A DNA stretch of 64,000 nucleotides from Flavobacterium sp. N502540 (GCF_025947365.1 NZ_CP110012.1:5270001-5334000); one strand, 5' to 3'. Counted from the stretch's first letter, positions 36,987-47,768 are shown. A program made the numbers and translations. The notes: generated by a model from the letters alone, not told the origin.

Positions 36987-39818
36987 ATGTTAGAAAAAGA
37001 CAATACTATTGAAGTTCTTGGTGCAAGAGTTCATAATCTAAAAAATATAGACATTTCAATTCCGCGTGAAAAACTGGTAGTTATTACCGGTCTATCGGGC
37101 TCGGGAAAATCATCTTTAGCATTTGATACTATTTATGCCGAAGGACAGCGTCGCTATGTAGAAACATTTTCGGCTTATGCCAGACAGTTTCTTGGAGGCC
37201 TGGAACGTCCCGATGTAGATAAAATCGACGGACTTTCTCCCGTAATTGCAATTGAACAAAAAACAACCAGTAAAAGTCCACGTTCTACTGTTGGAACCAT
37301 TACCGAAATCTACGATTTCCTAAGACTTCTTTACGCCAGAGGTGCCGACGCGTACAGCTACAATACGGGAGAAAAAATGGTTTCTTATTCTGACGAGCAA
37401 ATCAAAGATTTGATCATACAGGATTTTAACGGAAAACGTATCAATATATTAGCTCCAGTAATTAAGGCCAGAAAAGGTCATTATGCAGAGTTGTTCCAGC
37501 AAATTACCAAACAAGGTTTTCTAAAAGTACGTGTCAATGGTGAAGTTCAGGACTTGGTTTCCGGAATGAAACTTGACCGTTACAAAACGCACGATATTGA
37601 AATTGTAGTAGACAGAATGCTGATTGAAAATACCGAAGACAATCAGAAACGTCTTTCTGAAAGTATCAATACGGCGATGCATCATGGCGAAAACGTTTTG
37701 ATGATTTTGGATCAGGATACTAATGAAGTACGTTATTTCAGTAGAAACCTGATGTGCCCTTCGACGGGTATTTCGTATCAAAATCCGGAACCTAATTTAT
37801 TCTCCTTCAACTCTCCGAAAGGAGCTTGTCCACATTGTAACGGTTTAGGAACAGTACACGAAATCAATGCCAAAAAAATTATTCCAAATCCGAAATTATC
37901 TATCAAAGCCGGAGGTTTTGCTCCGCTTGGCGAATACAAATCTTCCTGGATATTTAAACAGTTAGAAGTTATTGGTGAAAAATACGGCTTTAAAATAACG
38001 GATCCTATTGAGAAAATTTCTGAAGAAGCCATGAATACAATTCTACATGGCGGAAAAGAGAAATTCACTGTAAACTCTAAAGACCTTGGTGTAACCCGCG
38101 ATTACAAAATAGATTTTGAAGGAATTTCTCATTTCATCAAAAATCAATATGACGAAAGTGCCTCCACCACTATTAAACGTTGGGCAAAAGATTTCATGGA
38201 CGAAGTTAATTGTCCCGTTTGTGAAGGTTCCCGTTTGAAAAAGGAAGCTCTGTTTTTCAAGATTAATGAAAAAAACATCACCGATTTGTGTGATATGGAT
38301 ATTTCTGATTTAACCACCTGGTTTCTGGATTTACATACACATCTGACCGACAAACAACTTTTGATTGCCTCAGAGGTCGTTAAAGAAATCAAGGATCGCT
38401 TAAACTTCCTGATGAATGTTGGTTTGAATTATCTGGCTTTAAGCCGAAGTTCAAAATCACTTTCGGGAGGTGAAGCGCAGCGTATTCGTCTGGCAACTCA
38501 AATTGGATCACAACTGGTTGGTGTTTTGTATATTCTGGATGAACCAAGTATTGGTTTACATCAAAGAGACAACGAAAAACTGATTAAATCACTAGAACAA
38601 TTACGTGATATCGGGAACTCGGTCATTGTGGTAGAACATGATAAAGACATGATTGAAACTGCCGATTATGTAATTGATATTGGCCCAAAAGCGGGTAAAT
38701 ATGGCGGAGAAATCATCAGCATTGGAACTCCGGCAGAAACATTAAAATCTAATACTATTACCGCTCAATATCTGAACGGTAAAATGAAACTCGAGATTCC
38801 TAAGGAACGTCGCAAAGGAAATGGTAAATCACTAAAATTAACAGGAGCAACAGGAAACAACCTAAAAAATGTATCTATTGAACTGCCTTTAGGACAACTG
38901 ATCTGTGTGACAGGTGTTTCAGGGAGTGGGAAATCAACTTTGATTAACGAAACACTCTACCCCATTTTAAATGCTTACTATTTTAATGGTGTTAAAAAAC
39001 CGCAACCGTATAAAAAAATTGAGGGATTAGAACATATCGACAAAGTAATTGATATCGACCAAAGTCCGATTGGAAGAACTCCGCGTTCGAATCCGGCGAC
39101 CTATACTGAAGTTTTTACAGAGATTAGAAACCTGTTTACCATGACATCCGAAAGCATGATTCGCGGTTATAAAGCGGGACGTTTTAGTTTTAACGTAAAA
39201 GGCGGACGCTGCGAAACCTGCGAAGGATCTGGCGTTAGAACCATCGAAATGAACTTTTTACCAGATGTCTACGTAGAATGCGAAACCTGTCAGGGCAAAC
39301 GTTTTAACAGAGAAACACTGGAGATTCGATACAAAGGAAAATCTATTTCAGATGTTTTGAACATGACCGTTGATGAAGCAGTTCCATTTTTCGAAAACAT
39401 TCCGAAAATCTATCGAAAAGTAAAAACTATTCAGGATGTTGGATTGGGATATATCACACTCGGACAACAAAGCACAACATTATCAGGCGGTGAAGCACAA
39501 CGCATCAAACTCGCCGGTGAGTTATCAAAAAAAGATACCGGAAATACTTTTTATATTCTGGATGAACCTACAACAGGATTGCATTTTGAAGATATTCGCG
39601 TTTTAATGGATGTCATCAATAAATTAGTCGACAAAGGAAATACGATTTTAGTAATCGAGCATAACATGGACGTCATTAAACTCGCAGACTATATTATCGA
39701 TATTGGTCCTGAAGGCGGAAAAGGCGGTGGACAATTGATCGCCAAAGGAACTCCCGAGGAAGTAGCTAAAAACAAGAAAAGCTATACCGCTAAATTTTTG
39801 AAAAAGGAATTAGAATAA
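36987..39818 (+). CDS. uvrA: Excinuclease ABC subunit A
   Basis: 943 aa from the ATG; a TTG 12 bp upstream is less likely. Two ABC ATPase halves: Walker [15 protein letters not shown] and [14 protein letters not shown], signatures [12 protein letters not shown] and [12 protein letters not shown], Walker [12 protein letters not shown] and [11 protein letters not shown]. Zinc sites include CPHC..., CPVCEGSRL and CETCEGSG...CETCQGKR. It scans DNA with UvrB and starts nucleotide excision repair. Full length for the family. Confidence 0.97.
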   Translation: MLEKDNTIEVLGARVHNLKNIDISIPREKLVVITGLSGSGKSSLAFDTIYAEGQRRYVETFSAYARQFLGGLERPDVDKIDGLSPVIAIEQKTTSKSPRSTVGTITEIYDFLRLLYARGADAYSYNTGEKMVSYSDEQIKDLIIQDFNGKRINILAPVIKARKGHYAELFQQITKQGFLKVRVNGEVQDLVSGMKLDRYKTHDIEIVVDRMLIENTEDNQKRLSESINTAMHHGENVLMILDQDTNEVRYFSRNLMCPSTGISYQNPEPNLFSFNSPKGACPHCNGLGTVHEINAKKIIPNPKLSIKAGGFAPLGEYKSSWIFKQLEVIGEKYGFKITDPIEKISEEAMNTILHGGKEKFTVNSKDLGVTRDYKIDFEGISHFIKNQYDESASTTIKRWAKDFMDEVNCPVCEGSRLKKEALFFKINEKNITDLCDMDISDLTTWFLDLHTHLTDKQLLIASEVVKEIKDRLNFLMNVGLNYLALSRSSKSLSGGEAQRIRLATQIGSQLVGVLYILDEPSIGLHQRDNEKLIKSLEQLRDIGNSVIVVEHDKDMIETADYVIDIGPKAGKYGGEIISIGTPAETLKSNTITAQYLNGKMKLEIPKERRKGNGKSLKLTGATGNNLKNVSIELPLGQLICVTGVSGSGKSTLINETLYPILNAYYFNGVKKPQPYKKIEGLEHIDKVIDIDQSPIGRTPRSNPATYTEVFTEIRNLFTMTSESMIRGYKAGRFSFNVKGGRCETCEGSGVRTIEMNFLPDVYVECETCQGKRFNRETLEIRYKGKSISDVLNMTVDEAVPFFENIPKIYRKVKTIQDVGLGYITLGQQSTTLSGGEAQRIKLAGELSKKDTGNTFYILDEPTTGLHFEDIRVLMDVINKLVDKGNTILVIEHNMDVIKLADYIIDIGPEGGKGGGQLIAKGTPEEVAKNKKSYTAKFLKKELE

Positions 39819-39819
39819 T

Positions 39820-39858
39820 AAAATCATTGTCAAGGTTTGCAACTTTGGCAATGATTTT
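39820..39858 (+). terminator. Terminator of uvrA
   Basis: AAAATCATTGTCAA (39820-39833) pairs with TTGGCAATGATTTT (39845-39858) with one G-T pair, followed by T-rich sequence. Confidence 0.88.
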
Positions 39859-39899
39859 TCTTTTGTCAATTGATATAATTGCAAAAAATACTATTGGCC

Positions 39900-40014
39900 G
39901 AACCTACGGTTCTATTTATTATTTGGTTTGATTTATATGACGGATTAAAATCCGTCTCTACAAAATGGATCGAGCCAATGGCTCTACTTGCGCGGAAAAC
40001 AAATTCCGAAGGAA
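39900..40014. repeat. Chain of four small hairpins (dispersed repeat element)
   Basis: GAACC-TAC-GGTTC (39900-39912), GACGGATT-AA-AATCCGTC (39939-39956), GAGCC-AAT-GGCTC (39972-39984) and TTCC-GAA-GGAA (40004-40014). They sit in the 519-bp gap between uvrA and the LOG gene. Resembles the element at 27304-27378 in design. A minus-strand ORF across it is not believable as a gene. Confidence 0.75.
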
Positions 40015-40168
40015 CGACAGATCTATAACAACAAATTTTAATCCGTAGAAATAAAAAATTACCACAAAACCGTCTTAATTTACTGATAATGAATAACAAT
40101 TCATCAACCCCTTTTATTTAGATGCTATATTTAAATTAATAAATTTTATTTTTTGCACCAATTCACAA

Positions 40169-40217
40169 AAAAAGGCTTAATTTAGCTAGCCTTTTTGTCA
40201 AAATCTCAAATTTTGAC
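40169..40217 (+). terminator. Two tandem terminator-like hairpins before the LOG gene
   Basis: AAAAAGGCT/AGCCTTTTT (40169-40196), then immediately GTCAAAAT/ATTTTGAC (40197-40217), each followed by T-rich sequence. They lie 120 bp upstream of the next gene, in its likely leader, so they could insulate or attenuate it. Confidence 0.55.
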
Positions 40218-40337
40218 AGTGCTTTTTTTGATAGAAAAACAACAATTCGATCAAAAATCTGTAAACGGGCACCACTCTTTTGTCAATGCTAAAAAGAGAA
40301 CAATTTTAAAAAAAATATAAATTATAAAATACCTAAA

Positions 40338-41066
40338 ATGAGATTAGAAGATTTTGATAATGATGAGGATAAAGTAATTCAGGACCGTTTAAAACAAAAA
40401 ACGTGGAATGAAATCAGAACGAATGACAGCTGGGCGATTTTTAAAATCATGGCTGAATTTGTAAACGGTTACGAAAGTATGGGGCGTATTGGCCCATGTG
40501 TATCGATTTTCGGCTCGGCAAGAACAAAACCAGAAGACAAATACTATTTATTAGCCGAAAAAATTGCTTATAAAATTAGTAAAGCAGGTTACGGAGTTAT
40601 CACAGGAGGTGGTCCCGGAATCATGGAAGCCGGAAACAAAGGAGCTCACTTAGGAGGCGGAACTTCGGTTGGATTAAACATCGAATTGCCTTTTGAGCAG
40701 CATTTCAACCCTTATATTGACCACGATAAAAACCTTAATTTCGATTATTTCTTTGTGAGAAAAGTAATGTTTGTAAAATATTCACAAGGTTTTGTGGTAA
40801 TGCCGGGAGGTTTTGGAACTCTTGACGAAATGTTCGAAGCAATCACTTTGATTCAAACTAAAAAAATTGGAAAATTCCCTATTATATTAGTTGGAGTTGA
40901 ATTCTGGTCAGGATTAATCGAATGGGTTAAGACTGTACTGGTAGAAAAAATGCACACGGTTAGCCCTGAAGATTTGAACTTATTTAAAATCGTAGATACT
41001 GAAGATGAAGTAGTTGACGTATTGGATAAATTCTACAAAAAGTACGATTTGAGTCCAAATTTCTAA
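40338..41066 (+). CDS. LOG family protein (TIGR00730)
   Basis: 242 aa, Rossmann fold of the LOG/cytokinin riboside 5'-monophosphate phosphoribohydrolase family. Contains GGGPGIMEAGNKGAHLGG and PGGFGTLDEMFEAITL, the paired nucleotide-binding and catalytic motifs (PGGxGTxxE). Members cleave N-glycosidic bonds of nucleoside monophosphates; the bacterial role is often uncertain. It has a ~60-residue N-terminal extension before the Rossmann core (VSIFGSARTKPEDKYY). Confidence 0.88.
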   Translation: MRLEDFDNDEDKVIQDRLKQKTWNEIRTNDSWAIFKIMAEFVNGYESMGRIGPCVSIFGSARTKPEDKYYLLAEKIAYKISKAGYGVITGGGPGIMEAGNKGAHLGGGTSVGLNIELPFEQHFNPYIDHDKNLNFDYFFVRKVMFVKYSQGFVVMPGGFGTLDEMFEAITLIQTKKIGKFPIILVGVEFWSGLIEWVKTVLVEKMHTVSPEDLNLFKIVDTEDEVVDVLDKFYKKYDLSPNF

Positions 41067-41182
41067 TATAGACATCTGTCTATTAAACAAATTTGAAAAT
41101 TTAAATTTCGCACGTAGCCGTTAAAAACTGAGACAAGTATAGCACTATGTATGATTCAGTTAAATAAAATACTACAAAAATT

Positions 41183-41210
41183 AAAAGCTGTTTTTTAAAC
41201 AGCTTTTTTT
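41183..41210 (+). terminator. Terminator of LOG gene
   Basis: AAAAGCTGTTT pairs with AAACAGCTTTT around a 3-nt loop, followed by TTT. Confidence 0.9.
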
Positions 41211-41285
41211 ATGCTATTTTTACAAAAAACCAGAATCATTATTTACTTGTGAGTTTATTTATAATTTAAATCATTTGCTCTATCC

Positions 41286-44117
41286 TTGAAATCATTTTAT
41301 AAAATTATATTCTATCTTTTTGTTCTATTCAGCTCGATAAAACAATATGCGCAACATCAGTCTAAGATGGAAGTCGCTGTTAACATAGAACTCAAAACCC
41401 TGAATATCAAACAGGATATCACTTATCACAACACTTCAAATGATTCTTTGATTTCAATAGTTCTTAACGATTGGAACAATGCTTTCTCCGATAAAAACAC
41501 ACCATTAGCCAGACGATTTTCTGATGAATTTTACAGAGGTTTCCACTTAGCAAAAACTTCTGAAAGAGGAAGCACAACTGTTTTAAGTCTTACTGATTCA
41601 GACAATTCCGCACTTGAATGGGAAAGAACTGAAAAAAATCCAGACTATATTGTAGTAAAACTAAACAAAAAATTGCGCCCGGGAGAAAAAATTGACTTGC
41701 ACTTAATTTATATTACTAAAATCCCAAGTGACAAATTTACCCGTTATGGTTTTGATCAAAATGGAGGAATGAATTTAAAAGACTGGTTCTTAACTCCTGC
41801 CCGTTTTGAGAATCACCGTTTTATGAAATACGACAATTTCAATTTGGACGATATTGCCAATTCAAGTACAGATTATGAACTTGAAATAAAAGTACCCAAC
41901 CAGTATGCTATAACGACTGATTTGAATCAGGTCTCGGAAGATAACACTAACTCTTCCTTTAAAACTTACCAGTTCTCGGGAAAAAACAGAACTGATTTTA
42001 GTCTGTTTATCGAAAAACAAAATGGCTTCAAAAGTTACGATAACGGATCACTTGAGGTACTTACAAATCTTAAAAACAAAAGACTAACCGAAATTCAGAG
42101 TGCGATTATCATCAATAAAGTGGTCACTTTTGCTAACTCTTTTATTGGAAAATATCCACACCAAAAAATCACTGTTTCTCAGGTAGATTACGATCGAAAT
42201 CCATTCTACGGACTCAACCAGCTGCCTTCGTTTATTAGTCCATTTTCAGACGAGTTTGTTTTTGAAATTACATTCCTGAAAACTTATCTGAATAACTATC
42301 TTAAAAACAGTCTGCGTCTGGACCCCAGAAAGGACAACTGGGTTTATGACGGTATTCAGATTTATGCGATGATGAAGTACATCGAAGAAAACCATTTGGA
42401 TCAAAAAATGCTCGGAAGGCTTTCTGATATGAAACTTTTTTCAAGTTTCAACATCACTAATTTGACTTTCAACGAGCAATACAGCTATTACTATATGTTA
42501 ATGGCTCGTAAAAATCTGGATCAGCCTTTGGGTGATCCGAAAAATACTTTAATCAAATTCAACGAACAAATCGCGAGTAAATATCGTGCAGGTTTAAGTC
42601 TTAGCTATTTAGATGATTATTTAAATCACAATATTGTTCCCGAAAGTGTACAGGAATTCTACGATTTAAACAAAACGGAACAGACAAACCGATACGATTT
42701 AGAAGAAATACTAACCAAAAAAAGTCCAAAAAAGATTGACTGGTTTTTTAATACCATTATAGGTTCACGTGACATCATCGATTATAAGTTCACCCATGTT
42801 TCAAGAACGAAAGACACTGTCGCTTTTCGAATTAAAAACAGAACCGGTATCTATGCTCCGATTCCTATATATGGAATTAATAATAATGAAGTTGTTTTTA
42901 AAAAATGGGTTGAGCCAAAAACTGCCGATTCAACCTATATTTTTGAAAGAAAAAATGCCGACAAAATTGTCATCAACTATGACAATGAGGTTCCGGAATA
43001 CAACCAAAGAAACAATTGGAGATCCATAAAAAGTTTAGTCATTACTAATCGCCCTATCAAATTTAATTTTGCCAAAGATCTCGAAGATCCTTATTACAAT
43101 CAAATTTTATACATACCGACTCTTAATTACAACTATTACGACGGTCTGACTCCCGGCATGCGTCTTCACAACAAAACAATTTTAGACAAACCTTTTACGT
43201 TTGATATCGATCCGGCTTATTCGATTAATGCGAAAACTTTTTCCGGTTCTTCCTCATTTTCCTGGAATCAATACTACCGAAACAGCACCTTATATAATGT
43301 ACGCTATTCCCTAAGTCAAAATTATTACCACTACGCTCCTGATGCCACCTATTTGAGACTGAATCCGATGGTACAGTTTAGAATACGTGAAGAAAATTTC
43401 AGAGATAACCGAAAACAACTGATCATGTTCAGACAGGTTATTGTAAATCGTGAAGCAAGTACTTACATCAAAGACAATTCCACTCCAAATTATTCTGTTT
43501 TTAATGCCCGTTACGTTAATACAAAAATGGAACTGGTAAATCATTTTAATTTTATGACGGATGTTCAGTTCTCAGGAAAATTTGGAAAAGTAGCTGCAGA
43601 AATTGAATACAGAAGACTTTTTGAAAACAATCGCAAACTAAATTTAAGATTGTACGCCGGAAGTTTTTTATACAACCGAACAAACTCTGATTATTTTAGT
43701 TTTGGTTTAGACCGACCGTCTGATTATATGTTTGATTACAATTTTTTCGGCAGATCAGAAAGTACCGGAATTTTCAGCCAGCAATATATAATAGCCGAAG
43801 GTGGTTTTAAATCTAAAATAGCACCAAGATATGCCAATCAATGGATGGCTACACTAAATGCGAGCTATGCTATTTGGAACTGGATTGAGGTTTACGGAGA
43901 TGTAGGTTTAATGAGAAGCAAGCATCAAAGCGAAAATTTCAGATATGATAGTGGTATCCGATTAAATCTGGTTCCTGATTATTTTGAATTGTACTTTCCG
44001 GTTTATTCTAATAACGGATGGGAGATTTCGCAAAATAAATACAGCGAAAAAATACGATTTATCGTCACATTTTCACCAAAAACATTACTTAATCTTTTTA
44101 CTAGAAAATGGCTTTAA
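41286..44117 (+). CDS. M1-peptidase-like domain without zinc motif, fused to outer-membrane barrel-like domain
   Basis: 943 aa, TTG start (no ATG precedes the signal peptide MKSFYKIIFYLFVLFSSIKQYAQ). Residues ~30-480 resemble the N-terminal beta domain and peptidase fold of M1 aminopeptidases (KMEVAVNIELKTLNIKQDITYHN; LRPGEKIDLHLIYITKIP; DWFLTPARFEN), but no HEXXH is present, so it is probably not an active zinc peptidase. The last ~340 residues alternate aromatic/polar strands (FSWNQYYRNSTLYNVRYSLSQ; EIEYRRLFENNRKLNLRLY) and end with IRFIVTFSP, as in outer-membrane barrels. Likely an outer-membrane protein with a periplasmic non-enzymatic domain. Function unknown. Confidence 0.75.
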   Translation: MKSFYKIIFYLFVLFSSIKQYAQHQSKMEVAVNIELKTLNIKQDITYHNTSNDSLISIVLNDWNNAFSDKNTPLARRFSDEFYRGFHLAKTSERGSTTVLSLTDSDNSALEWERTEKNPDYIVVKLNKKLRPGEKIDLHLIYITKIPSDKFTRYGFDQNGGMNLKDWFLTPARFENHRFMKYDNFNLDDIANSSTDYELEIKVPNQYAITTDLNQVSEDNTNSSFKTYQFSGKNRTDFSLFIEKQNGFKSYDNGSLEVLTNLKNKRLTEIQSAIIINKVVTFANSFIGKYPHQKITVSQVDYDRNPFYGLNQLPSFISPFSDEFVFEITFLKTYLNNYLKNSLRLDPRKDNWVYDGIQIYAMMKYIEENHLDQKMLGRLSDMKLFSSFNITNLTFNEQYSYYYMLMARKNLDQPLGDPKNTLIKFNEQIASKYRAGLSLSYLDDYLNHNIVPESVQEFYDLNKTEQTNRYDLEEILTKKSPKKIDWFFNTIIGSRDIIDYKFTHVSRTKDTVAFRIKNRTGIYAPIPIYGINNNEVVFKKWVEPKTADSTYIFERKNADKIVINYDNEVPEYNQRNNWRSIKSLVITNRPIKFNFAKDLEDPYYNQILYIPTLNYNYYDGLTPGMRLHNKTILDKPFTFDIDPAYSINAKTFSGSSSFSWNQYYRNSTLYNVRYSLSQNYYHYAPDATYLRLNPMVQFRIREENFRDNRKQLIMFRQVIVNREASTYIKDNSTPNYSVFNARYVNTKMELVNHFNFMTDVQFSGKFGKVAAEIEYRRLFENNRKLNLRLYAGSFLYNRTNSDYFSFGLDRPSDYMFDYNFFGRSESTGIFSQQYIIAEGGFKSKIAPRYANQWMATLNASYAIWNWIEVYGDVGLMRSKHQSENFRYDSGIRLNLVPDYFELYFPVYSNNGWEISQNKYSEKIRFIVTFSPKTLLNLFTRKWL

Positions 44118-44271
44118 TCGAATGAATTAGTTATAAAAACATAAATTATTCGCACTAAAAAAACAAAAAAACTAAATATCAATTAAAAAACACACCCTGT
44201 TTTAGCAATTTAATTACATATAATTAAATTATATTTACTTTAATGAATTATGATTATTGATACTTTTTAAT

Positions 44272-44279
44272 TATTTTTG
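44272..44279 (+). promoter_or_regulatory. -7 promoter element TATTTTTG
   Basis: TAnnTTTG match 26 bp before the E1 gene ATG. No -33 box at standard spacing. Confidence 0.5.
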
Positions 44280-44305
44280 CTCCGAAACATTACCCATTTG
44301 AGATT

Positions 44306-46717
44306 ATGATTAAAGAAAAAAATAATACTACACTTACTTTCGAAGATTTCAAAACTGAAGTAATGAACGACTATAAAATTGCGGTTACGAGCCGTGAATG
44401 TAGTCTTTTAGGACGTAAAGAGGTATTGACAGGGAAAGCCAAATTTGGAATATTTGGAGACGGTAAAGAAGTTCCGCAACTTGCCATGGCGAAAGCCTTC
44501 AAAAATGGAGATTTTCGTTCCGGATACTACCGCGATCAGACTTTTATGATGGCTATTGGCGAATTGACTCCAAAACAGTTTTTCGCAGGTTTATATGGCC
44601 ATACCGATTTAGATTTTGATCCAATGTCTGCCGGAAGACAAATGGGAGGACACTTTGTAACACATAGTTTAAACGAAGACGGCTCCTGGAAAGATTTAAC
44701 AAAACAAAAAAATTCAAGCGCAGATATATCTCCTACAGCCGGGCAAATGCCACGATTATTAGGATTAGCTCAGGCTTCAAAAATTTATAGAAATGTTGAC
44801 GGAATTACTGTTAAAGATAAATTTACAGTAGACGGAAACGAAGTTGCCTGGGGAACTATTGGAAATGCCAGTACATCTGAAGGCTTGTTCTTTGAAACTA
44901 TAAACGCTGCAGGAGTTCTACAAGTTCCGATGGTAATGAGTGTTTGGGATGATGAATACGGAATTTCGGTTCACGCCAGACATCAGACTACAAAAGAAAA
45001 CATCTCTGAGATCTTAAAAGGATACCAACGTGATGAGGATTCCAAAGGTTATGAAATTTTCAGAGTTAAAGGCTGGGATTATGCTGAATTGGTTTCAACC
45101 TACGAAAGAGCCGGTGCTGTTGCACGTGAAGAGCACATTCCGGTTTTAATTCACGTAAACGAATTAACACAACCGCAAGGACATTCTACTTCTGGTTCAC
45201 ACGAACGTTATAAAAATGCAGAGAGACTGGCTTGGGAAAAAGATTTTGACTGTATCCGCCAAATGCGTTTGTGGATGATTGCCATCAACATTGCATCCCC
45301 GGAAGAATTAGCTGAAATTGATTTTGACTTGAAAAAAGAGGTTCTTGAAGCTAAAAAAGAGGCTTGGAATTCTTTCATCAATCCAATTATTGAAGATCAG
45401 AAAAATCTTTTGGCTTTATTAGGACAAATTGCTGAAGCCAGCATCAATCATAAAGAAAGAATACAAAAATATATTTCGGAATTAAGCGCTATCAAATCAC
45501 CTTTAAAAAAGGAAATGCTTGCCATAGCAAGAAAGATATTGCGTTTTATCGAAGTACCAAACAGTAAGGTTTTATTATCCAACTGGATTACAAATTATAT
45601 TGAAATTACACAACCAAGATTCAGCAGTAACTTATACTCTGATTCTGATTTAAATGTATTTTCAGTTGAAAAAGTACTTCCAAAATATGCCGAAGACGCG
45701 AAAGCAGACCTGGACGGAAGAATGATTTTACGTGATAACTTCGATGCCTTATTTACCAAATACCCGGAGACTTTAATTTTTGGTGAGGATGTTGGAAACA
45801 TTGGTGACGTAAATCAGGGATTGGAAGGTATGCAGGAAAAATACGGAGAACTTCGTGTTGCCGATATCGGAATCCGTGAAGCTACCATCATTGGTCAGGG
45901 AATTGGAATGGCTTTAAGAGGTCTGCGTCCGATTGCTGAGATTCAATATTTAGATTATTTACTATATGCCATCCAAATCATGAGTGATGATTTGGCAACA
46001 TTACAATACAGAACAGTAGGTAAACAAAAAGCACCGTTAATTATCAGAACCCGCGGACACCGTTTAGAAGGTATCTGGCATTCAGGTTCACCAATGGGAA
46101 TGATTATTAATGCCATTCGTGGTATTCACGTTCTCGTTCCAAGAAACATGACTCAGGCCGCAGGATTCTACAACACCCTTTTAGAGTGTGATGAACCGGC
46201 TTTAGTAATCGAATGCCTGAACGGTTACCGTTTAAAAGAAAAAACACCTTTAAACTTTGGTGAATTCAAAACACCAATTGGTGTGGTTGAAACTCTAAAA
46301 GAAGGTTCAGATATTACACTTGTTTCTTACGGATCGACTCTAAGATTGGTAGAGCAGGCTGCTGTTGAATTGTTAGATTTAGGCATTGACTGTGAAGTTA
46401 TCGACATTCAGTCTCTTCTTCCTTTTGACATCAATAAGGACATTGTAAAAAGTATCGCCAAAACCAACCGTTTGCTTGTAATTGACGAAGATGTTCCTGG
46501 TGGAGCTTCAGCATTTATTTTACAGCAAATTATGGAAGAGCAGAATGCTTACCACCATTTAGACAGTAAACCGCAAACGCTTGCTGCAAAAGAGCACAGA
46601 CCGGCTTATGGAACTGATGGTGACTATTTCTCAAAACCTTCTACAGAAGATATTTTCGAAAAAGTCTACTCTATGATGCACGAAGTTAACCCTTCTAAAT
46701 ATCCAGCTTTATACTAA
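44306..46717 (+). CDS. 2-oxoacid dehydrogenase E1, fused alpha and beta subunits
   Basis: 803 aa. The N-terminal half is the thiamine-diphosphate-binding E1 alpha (GYYRDQTFMMAIGEL; MGGHFVTH; GNASTSEGLFFETINAAGV, then DDEYGIS). The C-terminal half is E1 beta (LIFGEDVGNIGDVNQGL; PIAEIQYLDYLLYA; VIDIQSLLPFD). The order and fusion fit the branched-chain/2-oxoacid dehydrogenase E1 of Bacteroidota, which with E2 and E3 makes branched-chain acyl-CoA primers for iso fatty acids. No E2 or E3 gene is adjacent. Specificity is inferred from family. Confidence 0.93.
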   Translation: MIKEKNNTTLTFEDFKTEVMNDYKIAVTSRECSLLGRKEVLTGKAKFGIFGDGKEVPQLAMAKAFKNGDFRSGYYRDQTFMMAIGELTPKQFFAGLYGHTDLDFDPMSAGRQMGGHFVTHSLNEDGSWKDLTKQKNSSADISPTAGQMPRLLGLAQASKIYRNVDGITVKDKFTVDGNEVAWGTIGNASTSEGLFFETINAAGVLQVPMVMSVWDDEYGISVHARHQTTKENISEILKGYQRDEDSKGYEIFRVKGWDYAELVSTYERAGAVAREEHIPVLIHVNELTQPQGHSTSGSHERYKNAERLAWEKDFDCIRQMRLWMIAINIASPEELAEIDFDLKKEVLEAKKEAWNSFINPIIEDQKNLLALLGQIAEASINHKERIQKYISELSAIKSPLKKEMLAIARKILRFIEVPNSKVLLSNWITNYIEITQPRFSSNLYSDSDLNVFSVEKVLPKYAEDAKADLDGRMILRDNFDALFTKYPETLIFGEDVGNIGDVNQGLEGMQEKYGELRVADIGIREATIIGQGIGMALRGLRPIAEIQYLDYLLYAIQIMSDDLATLQYRTVGKQKAPLIIRTRGHRLEGIWHSGSPMGMIINAIRGIHVLVPRNMTQAAGFYNTLLECDEPALVIECLNGYRLKEKTPLNFGEFKTPIGVVETLKEGSDITLVSYGSTLRLVEQAAVELLDLGIDCEVIDIQSLLPFDINKDIVKSIAKTNRLLVIDEDVPGGASAFILQQIMEEQNAYHHLDSKPQTLAAKEHRPAYGTDGDYFSKPSTEDIFEKVYSMMHEVNPSKYPALY

Positions 46718-46736
46718 GAATTTAGCTCATTATACA

Positions 46737-46780
46737 AAAAACTCCCCAAAAGAAAATATATTTCGTTTGGGGAGTTTTTT
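46737..46780. terminator. Terminator of E1 gene
   Basis: AAAACTCCCCAAA pairs with TTTGGGGAGTTTT, followed by nine T. It lies between the convergent E1 and kdsB genes. Confidence 0.93.
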
Positions 46781-46784
46781 TTTA

Positions 46785-46870
46785 GTTTCAAGTTTCAAGT
46801 TTCAGGTTTCAGGTTTCAAGTTTCAGGTTTCAAGTTTCAGGTTTCAGGTTTCAGGTTTCACATCTCACAA
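46785..46870. repeat. GTTTCAG/GTTTCAA heptad array
   Basis: Some ten tandem 7-bp units alternating GTTTCAA and GTTTCAG, ending in GGTTTCACATCTCACAA. A second array with the same ending (23 identical bases) lies at 59150-59227. Located between the E1 terminator and the kdsB stop. Confidence 0.85.
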
Positions 46871-46893
46871 ACTTCCCGCCTAACCTGCTTCAA

Positions 46894-47628
46894 TCAAATA
46901 TCCTTTAAAATAGCTCTTGCTTTTTCTAAATCCTCGGCAGTATCAATTCCGATTCCGACATGAGTGGTTTCTACCATCTTAATACGTTTTCCAAATTCTA
47001 AATAACGTAATTGTTCTAATTTCTCAGAAGCTTCTAAAGATTTCATCGGCAGACTGTAAAAATCCAGTAAAGCCTGTTTTCTAAAAGCATAAATTCCGAT
47101 GTGCTGAAAATAACGTACCCCAACATCTTTATCTCTTGGATACGGAATTACTGATCTCGAAAAATACAAAGCAAACTGCGACTGATCGACCACCACTTTT
47201 ACATTATTCGGATTGTTAATTTCAGTTTCATCGGTAATCTCACGCATTAAAGAAGCCAGATCTATTTTGCGTTCTCTGTCTTCTTTAAACACAGACAAAA
47301 CCTGTTCTAAAGGTCCGGCTTCAGTAAAAGGTTCATCTCCTTGTACATTTACCACAATATCAACATCAAGACCTGCAACCGCTTCTGCAATTCGATCACT
47401 TCCCGATTCATGTTCTTTAATACTCATAATTGCTTTCCCGCCCTGATTTACAATTTCATTATAAATTAAATCGGAATCCGTTACCACAAATACATCGCCA
47501 AATAATTTTGTAGCGACGGTTGCTTCATACGTTCTTAAAATCACGGTTTTCCCTCCTAAATCCTGCATTAGTTTGGCAGGAAAACGTGTTGATGCATATC
47601 GCGCCGGAATTACAGCTATAATCTTCAT
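46894..47628 (-). CDS. kdsB: 3-deoxy-manno-octulosonate cytidylyltransferase
   Basis: 244 aa. N-terminal nucleotide motif [18 protein letters not shown], then [19 protein letters not shown] (metal/CMP site) and [15 protein letters not shown]. Activates Kdo with CTP for LPS inner core synthesis. Full length. Divergent from the beta-propeller gene. Confidence 0.96.
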   Translation of the reverse strand: MKIIAVIPARYASTRFPAKLMQDLGGKTVILRTYEATVATKLFGDVFVVTDSDLIYNEIVNQGGKAIMSIKEHESGSDRIAEAVAGLDVDIVVNVQGDEPFTEAGPLEQVLSVFKEDRERKIDLASLMREITDETEINNPNNVKVVVDQSQFALYFSRSVIPYPRDKDVGVRYFQHIGIYAFRKQALLDFYSLPMKSLEASEKLEQLRYLEFGKRIKMVETTHVGIGIDTAEDLEKARAILKDI

Positions 47629-47768
47629 TCTATTTTTCTTTTATAAACTTCTAAACAAATGTAACTATTCAAAACTAATAAGTTTAAAAAAAATATTCTT
47701 TGTCGCAATTTACAAATCTGAAGAACAGTCCCTTAAAAAATGCATTATATTTATCAGAAAAAACCACT

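Noticed and set aside
39866..40099. 77-codon minus-strand ORF between uvrA and the LOG gene
   Set aside because: It runs through the hairpin-chain repeat, has no promoter or family resemblance, and its composition follows the palindromes.
44207..44230. Perfect AATTTAATTA/TAATTAAATT hairpin before the E1 gene
   Set aside because: A/T only and low stability; no T-run; not a convincing terminator or operator.
46785..46870. Regular short repeats that could suggest a CRISPR array
   Set aside because: Units are 7 bp and contiguous, with no spacers and no cas genes nearby.
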